A stretch of DNA of 64,000 nucleotides from Bradyrhizobium ivorense (GCF_900696085.1 NZ_CAADFC020000004.1:62001-126000); one strand, 5' to 3'. Numbered from the stretch's first letter, positions 23,536 through 33,218 are shown. Program-made: numbers and translations. Notes: generated from the letters alone by a model not told the origin.

Positions 23536-23987
23536 TCCTCACTCCTTTGCACGGCCGTGCCGACCTCGCATGTCTTGCTCAATGTGGTGTGGTTGCGCCC
23601 GTCGATGCGCTCGTAGGCGAAACGATCGACCAGCTGCTTGATCAGGTGAATGCCGAGCCCGCCGGGCCGGGGCCGCTGTCCCGCTGCGGGTTGGGTTGGG
23701 GGAAGTGCTGTCACCGGATCGAACTCCCTGCCGTCGTCGAAAAGCTCCAGATCTACCCTGTCGGGTTGCACGATGATCCGGACGAGGAACTCGTGCGGCC
23801 CCCCGTCGTCCCATGAATATTTGATCACGTTACTGGCGACCTCGTCGAGGGCCACCTGCAATTGGGTCAGGGCGCGCTGAGGGATGCCGAACTCGCGGGC
23901 GAGATGATCCAGGGTGTCGCGCAGGATGACGATGTCCGAGACGTCGTTGCGGATCCGGACATCGACGGCGTGGGGCATGGTGATCAC
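23532..23987 (-). CDS. RsbW-like anti-sigma factor serine kinase
   Basis: About 151 residues with a GHKL ATPase fold: the N-box LQVALDEVASNVIKYSWDD and the G-box GGLGIHLIKQLVDRFAYER are both present, so ATP binding and kinase activity toward the STAS protein are expected. GTG 23987 overlaps the preceding stop (GTGA), matching the 4-base overlaps at the other junctions of this unit; ATG 23978 is the alternative. No sigma factor gene is adjacent, so its client could be a distant sigma/anti-sigma pair or the permease's soluble domain. Confidence 0.9.
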   Translation of the reverse strand: MITMPHAVDVRIRNDVSDIVILRDTLDHLAREFGIPQRALTQLQVALDEVASNVIKYSWDDGGPHEFLVRIIVQPDRVDLELFDDGREFDPVTALPPTQPAAGQRPRPGGLGIHLIKQLVDRFAYERIDGRNHTTLSKTCEVGTAVQRSEE

Positions 23988-25177
23988 GCGGCGGTGGTCA
24001 GGGCCGGCCGCCACCGCAGCGCCAGCGCCGTGAGATCGTCGGTTCTTGACGTGCCTCCCGTAAAGGCATCGACGGCGTCCTTGATGATACGAACCATTTC
24101 GACGGGCTCGGCCGCAGCGGCCTGACGCAACAGCTGTCCGACGCGCTCGACGGAGAACAGCTCGCCGTCGCCGTTGGCCGCTTCGAAAACGCCGTCGGAG
24201 CACAGGAACAGCGCATCGCCGGGATGAATTTGCAGCGTCAGTGTCGGGAACCGGGCGTCGCGCCGCACGCCGAGCGGCAGCGCCGCCTTGGCGTCGATCT
24301 GCCCGGTCTCGCCGCTGCTCGCAATCAGATGGGGCCGGGGATGGCCCGCATTGGCGAACGACAGCAGCCCGCTGTGCGTGTCGATCAGGCCGAGAAACAT
24401 CGTGACGAACATGCAGTCGTCATTGTCCTGGCACAGCTCGCGGTTGACTGCGTCCAGCAGCGCCCCCGGATCGAGATCGTCGGCGCGCCATTGCCGCCAG
24501 AGATTGACGGTGATGCGTACCAGACTGCGGGCGCGCGCCATGAACATCGCCGCGGACGCCCCCTTGCCGCAGACGTCGCCGACCAGGAAGCAGAAGGTGT
24601 GCTCGCCGGCATAGAAGCAGTCGTACAGGTCGCCGCCGACTTCCTTCGCCGGCTCCATGACGGCGTGAACGGCGATCGGATGCGAGGGCGAGCAGGACGG
24701 GAACTGGCGTGGCAGCATCGCCAGCTGCAAGGCGCGCGCGGCCTCCAGTTCCTGGGCCAGCCGCTCCATGTTGCTGCGGACCTCGTCGCGCAGGCGCTTC
24801 TTTTCCAGCGATGCGCCGACGCGCGCGCGGAGCAGCGTCGGATTGAACGGCTTGTTGAGGTAGTCCTCGGCGCCGAGCTCGATGCAGCGGATCACGCTCT
24901 CGATTTCGTCGAGCGACGAGATCATGATGATAGGAATGTCGCGCAGCGCCGGCGTGGCCTTCACCTGCTCGAGCACCTCATAGCCATTCATGTCGGGCAT
25001 CATGATGTCGAGCAGGACGAGATCGAACGGCTGCGCCTTCAGCTTCTCGAGCGCCTCCCGCCCGTTGGTCGCTATCGTGAGGTTCTTGTAGCCCTCACGA
25101 TCGAGACGGCGCGTCAGCGTGTAGCGATTGTCCTCATTGTCGTCGACGACCAGAAGTGCAGCCTCGATCGCGGTCAC
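23984..25177 (-). CDS. Response regulator with PP2C (SpoIIE) phosphatase output
   Basis: A 397-residue protein. Receiver domain residues ~8-125 (LLVVDDNEDNRYTLTRRL, LVLLDIMMPDMNGYEVL, IIMISS, YLNKPF); a short coiled linker (EVRSNMERLAQELEAARALQ); then a PP2C/SpoIIE-type phosphatase (~165-390) with metal-binding Asp residues in KEVGGDLYDCF, LVGDVCGKGASAA, LFLCSDGVFEA and DDLTALAL. It would dephosphorylate the phospho-STAS protein when its receiver is phosphorylated. Starts at GTG 25177, overlapping the previous stop by 4 bases. This is the RsbU/RsbP role in the switch. Confidence 0.94.
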   Translation of the reverse strand: MTAIEAALLVVDDNEDNRYTLTRRLDREGYKNLTIATNGREALEKLKAQPFDLVLLDIMMPDMNGYEVLEQVKATPALRDIPIIMISSLDEIESVIRCIELGAEDYLNKPFNPTLLRARVGASLEKKRLRDEVRSNMERLAQELEAARALQLAMLPRQFPSCSPSHPIAVHAVMEPAKEVGGDLYDCFYAGEHTFCFLVGDVCGKGASAAMFMARARSLVRITVNLWRQWRADDLDPGALLDAVNRELCQDNDDCMFVTMFLGLIDTHSGLLSFANAGHPRPHLIASSGETGQIDAKAALPLGVRRDARFPTLTLQIHPGDALFLCSDGVFEAANGDGELFSVERVGQLLRQAAAAEPVEMVRIIKDAVDAFTGGTSRTDDLTALALRWRPALTTAA

Positions 25178-25551
25178 GACACGCGGCCTTTCGTGACGAG
25201 GGCCTGGATCTTTTCGATCAGACGGGCGATCTCCACCGGCTTGGTGTCGAAGTCGTCGCAGCCGGCGTCCAGCGCCTGTTCGCGGTCGCCGGTCATGGCG
25301 TGAGCGGTGAGGGCGATCACGGGAATGTGCCGGGTCCCTGCGCCGGCCTTGATGCGGCGCGTGGCCTCCCAGCCGTCGAGCACCGGTAGGCTCATGTCCA
25401 TCAGGATGACCTCGGGCTGCTCGGTCGCGGCCATCGCGACGCCCTGGGCTCCGTCGGAGGCGACCAGCACGGTGTAGCCTTTGCGCGTCAGCCGGCTTTT
25501 GACGACATAGACGTTGTCTTCGTTATCTTCCACATAGAGGACCTTGGTCAT
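25174..25551 (-). CDS. DivK-like single-domain response regulator
   Basis: A 125-residue receiver: [18 protein letters not shown] at the start, phospho-acceptor Asp in [18 protein letters not shown], Thr in VIALTAHAM and Lys in DFDTKPVEI. The DivK-type signature (EDNEDN...[16 protein letters not shown]) is strong. ATG 25551 overlaps the hybrid-kinase stop by 4 bases (ATGA) and its own stop overlaps the PP2C regulator start, so it is translated between kinase and phosphatase and probably passes or buffers phosphate from one to the other. Confidence 0.93.
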   Translation of the reverse strand: MTKVLYVEDNEDNVYVVKSRLTRKGYTVLVASDGAQGVAMAATEQPEVILMDMSLPVLDGWEATRRIKAGAGTRHIPVIALTAHAMTGDREQALDAGCDDFDTKPVEIARLIEKIQALVTKGRVS

Positions 25552-27722
25552 GGCACGGCAACGTTCTCCCCGCGGCGGCGTTCGATGCATCGGTCGAGGA
25601 CGTCGCGGACTTCGCCCAGCAATTCGTGCCGATCGCGCTTCTGAAGGATGCGCTCGATTCCAACGTTCAGGCGCGTGCGGTCGTCGTCCGTCAGGTCCTT
25701 GGCGGTCAGGACCAGTGCGGGGATGTCGCGCCATGCGCCGTTGCTGCGCAGCGCGTCGAGCAGCTCGAAGCCGTCCATTTCCGGCATCAGGAGATCGACG
25801 ACGATCACGTCGGGCCGCGCCTCCGCAAGGCGCGCCAGAGCGACGCGGCCGTTCTCGGCCTCCGCCACCTGCCAGCCGTTCTCGTGGAGCACGCGGCGCA
25901 GACCGGATCGCATGGTGTCGTCATCGTCGACGACCAGCACACTCCGCCCGGCCGACTGGCATATGGCGCGCAATACGCCCGCGAGCGCGCTCCAATCGAC
26001 CGGTTTCACCATGTAATCGGCGGCGCCCAGCGAATAGCCGCGGTTCTTCTCGTCCACGATCGTCATCAGGACGACCGGAATGCCGGCGGTTGCGGGGTCG
26101 CCCTTGATCGCGGCCAGCACGGTCCAGCCATCGAGATCGGGCATCATGACATCCAGCGTGATTGCGGCCGGCTGCAGCTCGCGCGCGAGCCGAAGTCCCT
26201 CCCGTCCACCGTTAGCCGTCGTCACGGCAAACCCTTCGCGCCTGAGAAAATGCGTTGTCACGTCGCGCACCGAGTCCTCGTCGTCGATCACCAGAATCAG
26301 TGGAGCCCGGTCGATAGATCTGGCGCGGGGCGTAGGCTGAGGAGTTGCCGGCTGCACCGGCGCCGCTGACGATGTCCCGCCGGCCGGCAAGCGGATCGTG
26401 AAAGTCGAGCCTTTACCGGGTTCGCTTTCGACCGTGATGTCGCCGCCCATCATCTGGCAGAAGCGCCGGCTGATCGCGAGCCCGAGCCCTGTGCCGCCGT
26501 ATTTGCGGGTGGTCGAGGCATCGGCCTGGACGAAGTCCTGAAACAGCCGTCCCTTCTGCTCGGCGGTCAGGCCGATGCCGGTATCGGCGACGGCGATCAC
26601 GATCCACTCGCCGGTCTCTGCAACGGCGCGATCGACGCTGATGGTGATGGTGCCGTTCTCGGTGAACTTGGCCGCGTTGCTGACGAGATTGAGCAAGGCC
26701 TGGCGGATGCGGGTCTGGTCCGCACTCATGACCCCGATGTCGGCGGGGCATTCCAGCCTGAGGGCGTTGTTGTTCTTCGCGGCGAGCGTTCCGACCGTGT
26801 GCACGACGTCCTCGACGACGGAGGCGATGGCGAACGACCCGACATGCAGGTCCATCTTTCCGGCCTCGATCTTCGACAGGTCGAGGATGTCGTTGATGAC
26901 AGCCAGCAGATGGCGGGCCGCGCGGACGACGCGGTCGAGCGGCTCGAACTCGTCTTCGCGGTTGGCGTCGCGCGCATCCTCCTGCAGCATCTCGGTGATG
27001 CCGATGATGGCATTCAGCGGCGTGCGCAATTCGTGCGACATGTTGGCGAGAAACTGCGATTTGTGCTGGCTCGCAAGCCTGAGCGCGTCTTCGGCGCGTC
27101 GCCGCTCGATGACGCGCCCGAGCTGACTGCCGACATGGGCCATGATCGTGAGCTTGGCATCGTCGGGTTCTGCAGGCTCGTCGGAAAAGAACTCCATGAC
27201 GGCGGCGACCTCGTCCCCGACCAGCACCGGGAAGGCGAAGGCAGCGCGCAGTCCGCAGTCGAGTGCTGCCTTCGACCGAGGAAAATTGTCGTCCTTGGTC
27301 ACGTCGACGATCCAGGCAGGCTTCCCGCCCTCGAGCACGCGACCCGGCAGGCCGGTCCCGGGCGCAAACGTCAGGGCCTCGCTGACGTCGCGGAAGGCCT
27401 TGTAGCGTTCCGGATGATCGAGATGCCACAGCTTGGTCGACAGCAGCGCGCCCGCCGGGTCCGTGAGATGAACGTGACCGACTGGCCACCGCGTATGGGC
27501 GCACACGCCATCGAGCGCGGTTCGCATCGCGTCGTCCACCGTTGAAGCCTCGTTGGCGGCGACGGTGATCAGCTGCAGCAGCTCGATCTCCTTCTTTTTG
27601 GTGTAGAGCTCACTGAGCGCTCTCTCGGCAATCGCCTCGCTTTCAGCGCGCGCCCGCTGCTCCCGATCGAACCGCTTCTTCAGCCGGGCAAGCTGGGCAT
27701 CGGCATCACCGAGGTTGTCCAT
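25548..27722 (-). CDS. Hybrid histidine kinase: GAF, HisKA, HATPase, two receivers
   Basis: A 724-residue soluble kinase with no membrane segments. Order: coiled-coil head (~10-50), GAF domain (~50-205; [17 protein letters not shown]), HisKA with phospho-acceptor H230 in [16 protein letters not shown], HATPase (~335-450; [30 protein letters not shown]), a Pro/Ala linker, receiver 1 ([31 protein letters not shown]) and receiver 2 ([29 protein letters not shown]). Three bases separate it from the H-NOX gene upstream, so the H-NOX protein probably controls its activity, as in known H-NOX/kinase pairs. The last receiver's Lys is in LQKRD, a slightly unusual context. Confidence 0.94.
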   Translation of the reverse strand: MDNLGDADAQLARLKKRFDREQRARAESEAIAERALSELYTKKKEIELLQLITVAANEASTVDDAMRTALDGVCAHTRWPVGHVHLTDPAGALLSTKLWHLDHPERYKAFRDVSEALTFAPGTGLPGRVLEGGKPAWIVDVTKDDNFPRSKAALDCGLRAAFAFPVLVGDEVAAVMEFFSDEPAEPDDAKLTIMAHVGSQLGRVIERRRAEDALRLASQHKSQFLANMSHELRTPLNAIIGITEMLQEDARDANREDEFEPLDRVVRAARHLLAVINDILDLSKIEAGKMDLHVGSFAIASVVEDVVHTVGTLAAKNNNALRLECPADIGVMSADQTRIRQALLNLVSNAAKFTENGTITISVDRAVAETGEWIVIAVADTGIGLTAEQKGRLFQDFVQADASTTRKYGGTGLGLAISRRFCQMMGGDITVESEPGKGSTFTIRLPAGGTSSAAPVQPATPQPTPRARSIDRAPLILVIDDEDSVRDVTTHFLRREGFAVTTANGGREGLRLARELQPAAITLDVMMPDLDGWTVLAAIKGDPATAGIPVVLMTIVDEKNRGYSLGAADYMVKPVDWSALAGVLRAICQSAGRSVLVVDDDDTMRSGLRRVLHENGWQVAEAENGRVALARLAEARPDVIVVDLLMPEMDGFELLDALRSNGAWRDIPALVLTAKDLTDDDRTRLNVGIERILQKRDRHELLGEVRDVLDRCIERRRGENVAVP

Positions 27723-27725
27723 GCG

Positions 27726-28274
27726 TCAGGCCCCCGGTTTCCTGACGGCCACGCGCAGCACGCAGCGGTGATCGCCGCGGTTCATGCATTCCGGCTGATC
27801 GAGCGAAACCTCTTCGGCGTAGTAGCCGGCGGTTGCCTCGATGAAGCCTTCGGCGAGCGCGCAGAGCTTGCGCGGCGAGCTGTAGTGCATCACGAGAACG
27901 TCCGAGGAGGAGGTGTCGTAAGTGAACACCGGCACATCGGCGCCCGGATACAGTTTGCGTACCTCGGAGTGGATGACGTCGTTGAGGGTCAGAAGAAACG
28001 GGCGTGTCGACTTGTGGGCGGTGAAGAAATTCGGATGCTTTTGCGCCAGCAGCGGCAAGGCGTTGCGGCCGAACCAGCGAACGACGTCGTCGGCGGGCAA
28101 TTTGAGCGCCGCGGACGCCGCGCCGACCAGTCGCATCATCTCGTCGTCGGGGTAGTTGCCAAGCGAGGTATAGGCACCATCGGCTTCGGCCGCCTCGAGC
28201 AGTGCTTCCCAGGTATCGTCGCCGTAGTCGCGCCTGACCACAGCTTCGAGCAGATTGAATACGACTCCCTTCAT
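27726..28274 (-). CDS. H-NOX haem nitric-oxide sensor
   Basis: A 182-residue H-NOX (HNOB) domain protein. The start MKGVVFNLLEAVV is typical; the proximal haem ligand His is at residue 102 in LNDVIHSEVRKLYPG, and the haem-propionate Y-x-S-x-R motif is YSSPR at 131-135, exactly the positions of the reference H-NOX from Caldanaerobacter. Residue 140, a distal Tyr in oxygen-binding members, is Leu here, which favours NO over O2 binding. ATG 28274 has GGAAACGGC upstream. It is first in a seven-gene chain leading to a partner switch and a permease. Confidence 0.95.
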   Translation of the reverse strand: MKGVVFNLLEAVVRRDYGDDTWEALLEAAEADGAYTSLGNYPDDEMMRLVGAASAALKLPADDVVRWFGRNALPLLAQKHPNFFTAHKSTRPFLLTLNDVIHSEVRKLYPGADVPVFTYDTSSSDVLVMHYSSPRKLCALAEGFIEATAGYYAEEVSLDQPECMNRGDHRCVLRVAVRKPGA

Positions 28275-28670
28275 TGCCGTTTCCTTTGCGCTCAGAAGTG
28301 AACTGGTCTCCTTGTCGGCGGTCTCGTTCCTGCGGCGGGGTCTGCCGACCGGGGCAGAGCGCGCTTGAGCTCGTGTTGCTGCTCGTGGCACGGCCTTGGC
28401 TGTGCCGGAGTTAAGCCGGCGCTGCCTCGCACGCGATAAATGCGGTTGTGTCTTGCTGCAATTGCCGTGGGGCCGGGTCTCGCGTCATGAACGCCTTGCG
28501 CCGGCCGACGGCCTTCACGCTGCAGCCCGATACGTGCGAAAATGCAGGACGACCAGCCATCGCTCCCTCCCGATCTTCCCAGGCGTTTTTTGTTGATCCT
28601 AGCCGAGATCGAGGGGCCCTGACCAGCGCCCGCGGGACTCGTCAACTGCTTGAGGGGAAGGATCCGGCGA
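28275..28670. other. Intergenic region upstream of the H-NOX unit
   Basis: About 400 bases between the H-NOX gene and the convergent end of the flavin reductase gene (both genes read leftward). It should hold the promoter of the seven-gene unit. I found no clean sigma-70 boxes, no GGAAC-N16/17-CGTT general-stress promoter in the right orientation, and no conserved protein. Confidence 0.4.
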
Positions 28671-29156
28671 TCAGGCCCGCTGGAAGCTGCCGAAGGCGCC
28701 GCGGTGAAACACCAGCGGACTGCAGGCGGCCTCGTCGCCGGAAAACACTTCGCCGAGGATGATGTCGTGGTCGCCGGCCTTGTGGACCGTGGTGACCCGG
28801 CAGCAGAGCTGCGCGGCGGTTCCCTGGATCAGCGGCAGGCCGTCCGCGCTGAACGCAATCGGCAGATCGTCAAACCGGCGCTTCAGCGTCCCCGTGAAGC
28901 GGGTGGAGAGGGCGGACTGATGCAGTCCGAGAATGTTCACCGAGAACAGGCCGCGCTTGCGGATCGCAGCTCCAGTCGCGCTGCCCTCGTTGGTGCAGAA
29001 CAACAACAGGCAGGGCTCCAGCGACACCGAGGTCAGGGAATTGATCGTGACGCCGAACAGCTCGCCGTCGCACTCGGTCGCGACGATGGCGACGCCGGTC
29101 GGAAAGGCGCCCATGACGGAGCGGAAGCGGTCGGGATCGATGGTCTGCATGTTCAC
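28671..29156 (-). CDS. Flavin reductase (HpaC-like)
   Basis: A 161-residue member of the short flavin:NAD(P)H oxidoreductase family that supplies reduced flavin to a partner oxygenase. The family pattern is clear: DRFRSVMGAFPTGVAIVATE, GVTINSLTSVSLEPCLLLFC, FSVNILGLHQ, RFDDLPIAFS and the end LVFHRGAFGSF. It lies 60 bases downstream of the HpaB-type oxygenase gene on the same strand, the usual arrangement of a two-component monooxygenase. Cytoplasmic; FMN or FAD use cannot be told from sequence. Confidence 0.93.
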   Translation of the reverse strand: MNMQTIDPDRFRSVMGAFPTGVAIVATECDGELFGVTINSLTSVSLEPCLLLFCTNEGSATGAAIRKRGLFSVNILGLHQSALSTRFTGTLKRRFDDLPIAFSADGLPLIQGTAAQLCCRVTTVHKAGDHDIILGEVFSGDEAACSPLVFHRGAFGSFQRA

Positions 29157-29216
29157 GTCAGACGGGTCCTCAAGGGTTGCCGGAGCGGGCGATCCGCCGC
29201 TCCGGCGTGATGTCGT

Positions 29217-30803
29217 TCACTTGCGCAGCATGTGATAGCTGAGCTCGCCGGGGTCGGTTAGATCGGGCACCTTCCAGCCGTCGAGGTCGTATTCGGCCAT
29301 GCAGTCCTCGGCAAAGCCCTTGAAGCGGTCGGCATTGCCTGAAGCTTGCGCGCCGAACAGGCAATAGCGGCGGATCTCCTCGGTCGAGCCGCCATAGTTG
29401 ATCTCGTAGAGCTCGTGACGTCCGCCGAACTCGCTGCCGAGACAATCCCACAGCAGCTTGAGAAGTTTCACGCGTTCCTCGGCCTTGTAGCCGTTGGAGC
29501 CGCGCAGATAGCGGTCGAGATAGGGACGGATCTCGCCGTTCCTGAAGTCGCTGGCATGGCTGTTGAGATAGATCAGGCCGGAGGCGACGGTCTGCTCGAT
29601 CAGGTACTTCACCTTGGTGTAGGCCATGGTGGCGATGATCTGATAGGCGTTGCCGGGATCCATGTTCGGCAGCACATAATCGCCGATCCACGGTTTTGGA
29701 TCGCGCACCATCGCGTCCGACAGGCTCCAGAACAGATTGCGCCATGCGATCACCTCGCCGACATTGGCCTGCACGCCGCGATAATCCTTGGTGCCGGCGG
29801 CTTCCGTCGCCTTGAGCAGCAGCCCGCTGATGAAGTCGAGCTTGACCGCAAGGCGGGTGCAGCCGTGCACGACGAAGCGCGGCAGGAAGCCGGTGCGCGG
29901 GAAGAAGTTGTTGGCCTTCTCGATGTCGCCGTAGACGAAGACGTTCTCCCAGGGCACCAGCACCTTGTCGAGAATGAACACGGCGTCGTTCTCGTCGAGC
30001 CGGCTCGAGATCGGATAGTCGAACGGGCTGCCCATCACGCTCGCGCTCATCTCATAGGAGGTGCGGCAGATGAACTTCACGCCGGGCGCGTTGGTCGGCA
30101 CCATGAACACGACCGCGAACTTCTTGTCCTGCAGCGGGATCAGGCCGTGGTGCGCGACGAAGGTGTAGTTGGTCAGCACCGATCCGGTCGCCACCACCTT
30201 GGCGCCCGACACGATGATGCCGGCGTCGGTTTCCTTCTCGACATGACAGCAGACGTCGGCGACTTCGTTCGGCGGGCGGTCGCGATCGACCGGCGGGTGG
30301 ATGATCGCGTGGTTGATGAAGGGCACGCGCTCCTGGCTGAACTTGTACCAGCGCTTGGCATTGTCCTGGTACGGCTCGTAGAAGTCGGCATTGGCGCCGA
30401 GGGTGGCGAGGAACGCCGCCTTGTAGTCCGGCGCGCGGCCCATCCAGCCATAGGTGATCCTGGCCCATTCGGCGATCGCGCTGCGGCCGGCGAGCAGGTC
30501 GTCCATCGTCTTCGGCGCCTTGAAGAAGGCGTGCGTCATGCTGCCATTGCCGGTGTCGGTCGGCAGCAGCAGTCTGTCCTTGCGCTTGTCGTCATGCAGC
30601 GCGTCGTAGAGGCGGGCAACCATCCGCGCGGTGTTGCGGAACGCCGGGTGCGTGGTGACGTCCTTGACCCGTTCGCCATAGATGTAGACGGCGCGATCGT
30701 CGCGCAGCGAGTCCAGATATTCCGCGCCGGTCTGTGGGCGGCTGACCTTGACGTTGCCGGTGTGCTCCGCCGCCAGCGCCGCGTTCTGACCGTTTTTTGC
30801 CAT
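29217..30803 (-). CDS. 4-hydroxyphenylacetate 3-monooxygenase-type oxygenase (HpaB family)
   Basis: A 528-residue FADH2-dependent aromatic hydroxylase. It starts with [20 protein letters not shown], the normal N-terminus, followed by [10 protein letters not shown]; the mid-section has [18 protein letters not shown] and [20 protein letters not shown], and the C-terminal domain [21 protein letters not shown]-like segment, and [19 protein letters not shown] 30803 was chosen since upstream codons overlap the operator. Its reductase partner follows at 28671-29156. The substrate is probably a para-hydroxylated aromatic acid; HpaB-family members also include chlorophenol and pyrrole-type hydroxylases, so no symbol is given. 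Confidence 0.92.
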   Translation of the reverse strand: MAKNGQNAALAAEHTGNVKVSRPQTGAEYLDSLRDDRAVYIYGERVKDVTTHPAFRNTARMVARLYDALHDDKRKDRLLLPTDTGNGSMTHAFFKAPKTMDDLLAGRSAIAEWARITYGWMGRAPDYKAAFLATLGANADFYEPYQDNAKRWYKFSQERVPFINHAIIHPPVDRDRPPNEVADVCCHVEKETDAGIIVSGAKVVATGSVLTNYTFVAHHGLIPLQDKKFAVVFMVPTNAPGVKFICRTSYEMSASVMGSPFDYPISSRLDENDAVFILDKVLVPWENVFVYGDIEKANNFFPRTGFLPRFVVHGCTRLAVKLDFISGLLLKATEAAGTKDYRGVQANVGEVIAWRNLFWSLSDAMVRDPKPWIGDYVLPNMDPGNAYQIIATMAYTKVKYLIEQTVASGLIYLNSHASDFRNGEIRPYLDRYLRGSNGYKAEERVKLLKLLWDCLGSEFGGRHELYEINYGGSTEEIRRYCLFGAQASGNADRFKGFAEDCMAEYDLDGWKVPDLTDPGELSYHMLRK

Positions 30804-30820
30804 CGCGTATCTCCCCTCGT

Positions 30821-30854
30821 GTTCGATTATCGAACTATTGTCCGTATTCCGAAC
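30821..30854. promoter_or_regulatory. Tandem operator upstream of the oxygenase gene
   Basis: A perfect palindrome GTTCGATTATCGAAC (30821-30835) and a degenerate second one, GTCCGTATTCCGAAC (30840-30854), lie directly upstream of the oxygenase ATG. The first matches GTTCGAATATCGAAC at 31788-31802 ahead of the ABC transporter genes, differing only at the centre. Likely sites for the IclR-type regulator encoded between them. Confidence 0.75.
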
Positions 30855-30927
30855 TTGCGCAACGATACGGCCGCCCCCGCGCGTTGGCAAGAGAGGCTTG
30901 GCAAGGAGCTTGGGAAGGGAAGGCGGA

Positions 30928-31716
30928 TCAGACCGTCATGGCGGCAAGCTGCTCCGCGATGCGGTTGAGCTCGGGAAGAAAGCGCTCGCGCATTTCGTTG
31001 CGGGTCGTGCGCGTCGAGTGCGTCGACAGATTGATCGCGCCGACCGCCTGTCCGCTGCGGTCGAGCACCGGCACGGCGAGCGCGCGCAGGCCGCGCTCGA
31101 GCTCCTCGTCGACGATGGAGAAGCGCTGGGCGCGGTCGGCGCGGATGCGATCGAACAGCGCCTGGAGGTCGGTGATGGTCTGCGGCGTGTAGGCCTCGAT
31201 GCGCTGCGCCCGCAGCCGCCGCCAGATCTCGGCCTCATCGAGATAGCCGAACATGATCCGCCCGAGTGCGGTGTGCAGCGCCGGCAGGCGGCTGCCGACC
31301 GACAGCGCCGCCGACATGATCCTGCGCGCCGGCACCCGCGCAACATAGACGATGTCGTTGCCTTGCAGGATCGCCGCAGAGCAGGATTCGCCGAGCCGCT
31401 CGCTGAGCTCGCGCATCAGCGGCAGCGCGCGATCGATCCAGCTTTGCGTCGACAGATAGGCGAAGCCGAGCTCGAGGATCTGCGGCGACAGCGAGAATGT
31501 GCGTCCGTCCTGCTCGACATAGCCGAGCAGAGTGAGAGTGCGCAGCACGCGCCGCGCGGTGGCCCGCGACAGGTCGGTGATCTCGGCCGCCTCCGACAAG
31601 GTCATGGTCGGTCGCTGCCGGCCGAACGCGCCGAGCACCGCGAGGCCCTTGGCGAGGGTCGTCATGAACTCCTTGTCGTCCGGATTGCTCTTGTGGGGTG
31701 GCGGAGCTTGGCTCAT
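30928..31716 (-). CDS. IclR-family regulator (PcaR/PobR-like)
   Basis: A 262-residue regulator: winged helix residues ~18-80 ([50 protein letters not shown]) and effector domain ~85-255 ([62 protein letters not shown]). The FSLSP.ILELG and VPARRIMS motifs are typical of the PcaR/CatR/PobR branch, which controls aromatic-acid catabolism with an aromatic or ring-cleavage effector. It lies between the oxygenase and the ABC transporter, and matching palindromes precede both, so I infer it controls both. Confidence 0.92.
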   Translation of the reverse strand: MSQAPPPHKSNPDDKEFMTTLAKGLAVLGAFGRQRPTMTLSEAAEITDLSRATARRVLRTLTLLGYVEQDGRTFSLSPQILELGFAYLSTQSWIDRALPLMRELSERLGESCSAAILQGNDIVYVARVPARRIMSAALSVGSRLPALHTALGRIMFGYLDEAEIWRRLRAQRIEAYTPQTITDLQALFDRIRADRAQRFSIVDEELERGLRALAVPVLDRSGQAVGAINLSTHSTRTTRNEMRERFLPELNRIAEQLAAMTV

Positions 31717-31774
31717 GCCGCGGTCTGTAACTCCCTGTGTTGACTCCCTTGGGCCTCTGACGGAGACTGGTCGA

Positions 31775-31802
31775 CATACGAACGTATGTTCGAATATCGA
31801 AC
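31775..31802. promoter_or_regulatory. Operator upstream of ABC transporter and IclR genes
   Basis: Palindrome GTTCGAATATCGAAC (31788-31802) adjoins a second perfect inverted repeat CATACG-AA-CGTATG (31775-31788), in the divergent interval between the IclR gene (start 31716) and the substrate-binding protein gene (start 31867). The first repeats the motif at 30821-30835, so one regulator probably acts at both places and on itself. Confidence 0.75.
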
Positions 31803-31866
31803 GCCGGCCCGTGTGTCAATCGATCCACGATGGCAATCCGGCGCATCCAGAGGGGAGGACGCGCAG

Positions 31867-33195
31867 ATGACCTGCCACAAGACCAGTTCGACTCATCGTC
31901 ATTCCATCGACCGCCGCACGCTCCTGAAATACTCGGCCGCGACCGGCGCCGCGCTGTCGGTCGGATTGAAGGCGCCGGCGATCGCCCAGACGCGCGCGAT
32001 CAAGCTCGGCTATGTCTCGCCGCTCACCGGTCCGCTCGCCGCCTTCGCCGAAGCCGACAACTTCATCATCGCCAATTTCAAGGACGCCGCGAAAGCGGGC
32101 ATCAAGATCGGCAGCGCCACCGTGCCGGTCGAGGTCGTCGTCAAGGACAGCCAGTCCAATCCGAACCGTGCCGCGGAAGTTGCGAAGGATCTGATCGTCC
32201 AGGACAAGGTCGACCTGATGCTGGTCGCCTCGACGCCGGAAACCACCAACCCGGTCTCGACCCAGTGCGAGATCGAGGAGGTGCCCTGCATCTCCACGGT
32301 CGCGCCGTGGCAGCCCTGGTTCATCGGCCGCCAGGCCAATCCCGCCGGCGGGCCGCCAGCGTGGAAGGGGTTCAACTACACCTATCACTTCTTCTGGGGG
32401 CTCGAGGACGTCATCGCCGTCTTCACCAACATGTGGGGCCAGGTCGCGACCAACAAATCCGTCGGCGGGCTGTTTCCGAACGACGGCGACGGCAATGCCT
32501 GGGGCGACAAGGTGGTCGGCTTTCCGCCGGTGCTGGAGAAGGGCGGCTACAAGCTCACCGATCCCGGCCGCTACCAGAACCTCACCGATAATTTCTCGGC
32601 GCAGATCGGCGCGTTCAAGACCGCGAATTGCGAGATCATCACCGGCGTGGTGCTGCCGCCGGATTTCACCACGTTCTGGAAGCAGGCCTTGCAGCAGGGT
32701 TTCAAGCCCAAGGTCGCCTCGATCGGCAAGGCGATCCTGTTTCCCGTCGCCGTCGAGGCGCTCGGCAAGGACGGCCACAATCTGTCCTCGGAGGTCTGGT
32801 GGTCGCCGAACCATCCGTTCGAGTCGTCGCTGACCGGCATGAGCGCCAAGGATCTCGCCGCTGCCTATCAGGCCGCGACCAAGAAGCAGTGGACGCAGCC
32901 GATCGGCTTCATCCACGCGCTGTTCGAGGTTGCGGTCGATGTGCTCAAGCGCGCGCCCGACCGCGACGGCAAGGCGATCGCGACGACGATCGCCGCCACC
33001 AATCTCGACACCGTCGTCGGCAAGGTGCAGTGGGGCGGCGCCAATCTGCCGCCGTTCGCCGCAAAGAATGTTGCGAAGACGCCGCTGGTCGGCGGGCAAT
33101 GGCGGTTCAAGGACGGCAAATACGATATCGTCATCACCGACAACAAGACGGCGCCGGCGATTCCCGTCGGCGGCCAGATGGAGGCCATCGCCTGA
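31867..33195 (+). CDS. ABC transporter substrate-binding protein (branched-chain type, Tat signal)
   Basis: A 442-residue periplasmic binding protein of the Leu/Ile/Val (Type I, LivJ-like) group. The twin-arginine export signal is visible as DRRTLLKYSAATGAALS with cleavage likely after PAIAQ. The mature protein starts AIKLGYVSPLTGPLAAFAEA, the usual ligand-binding opening, with DSQSNPNRAAEVAKDLI. ATG 31867 follows GGGGAGG. First of five transporter genes (binding protein, two ATPases, two permeases) next to the aromatic monooxygenase, so an aromatic acid rather than an amino acid is a likely ligand. Confidence 0.93.
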   Translation: MTCHKTSSTHRHSIDRRTLLKYSAATGAALSVGLKAPAIAQTRAIKLGYVSPLTGPLAAFAEADNFIIANFKDAAKAGIKIGSATVPVEVVVKDSQSNPNRAAEVAKDLIVQDKVDLMLVASTPETTNPVSTQCEIEEVPCISTVAPWQPWFIGRQANPAGGPPAWKGFNYTYHFFWGLEDVIAVFTNMWGQVATNKSVGGLFPNDGDGNAWGDKVVGFPPVLEKGGYKLTDPGRYQNLTDNFSAQIGAFKTANCEIITGVVLPPDFTTFWKQALQQGFKPKVASIGKAILFPVAVEALGKDGHNLSSEVWWSPNHPFESSLTGMSAKDLAAAYQAATKKQWTQPIGFIHALFEVAVDVLKRAPDRDGKAIATTIAATNLDTVVGKVQWGGANLPPFAAKNVAKTPLVGGQWRFKDGKYDIVITDNKTAPAIPVGGQMEAIA

Positions 33196-33218
33196 TCGCG
33201 CTGGCGCTTTGACATCGC

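Noticed and set aside
23532..24203. Long form of the RsbW-like protein (223 codons)
   Set aside because: The extra Arg-rich head overlaps the PP2C gene and has no GHKL similarity; the GTG/ATG starts at 23987/23978 fit better.
29346..30968. 540-codon plus-strand frame
   Set aside because: Antisense to the HpaB-type oxygenase, whose family motifs span the region.
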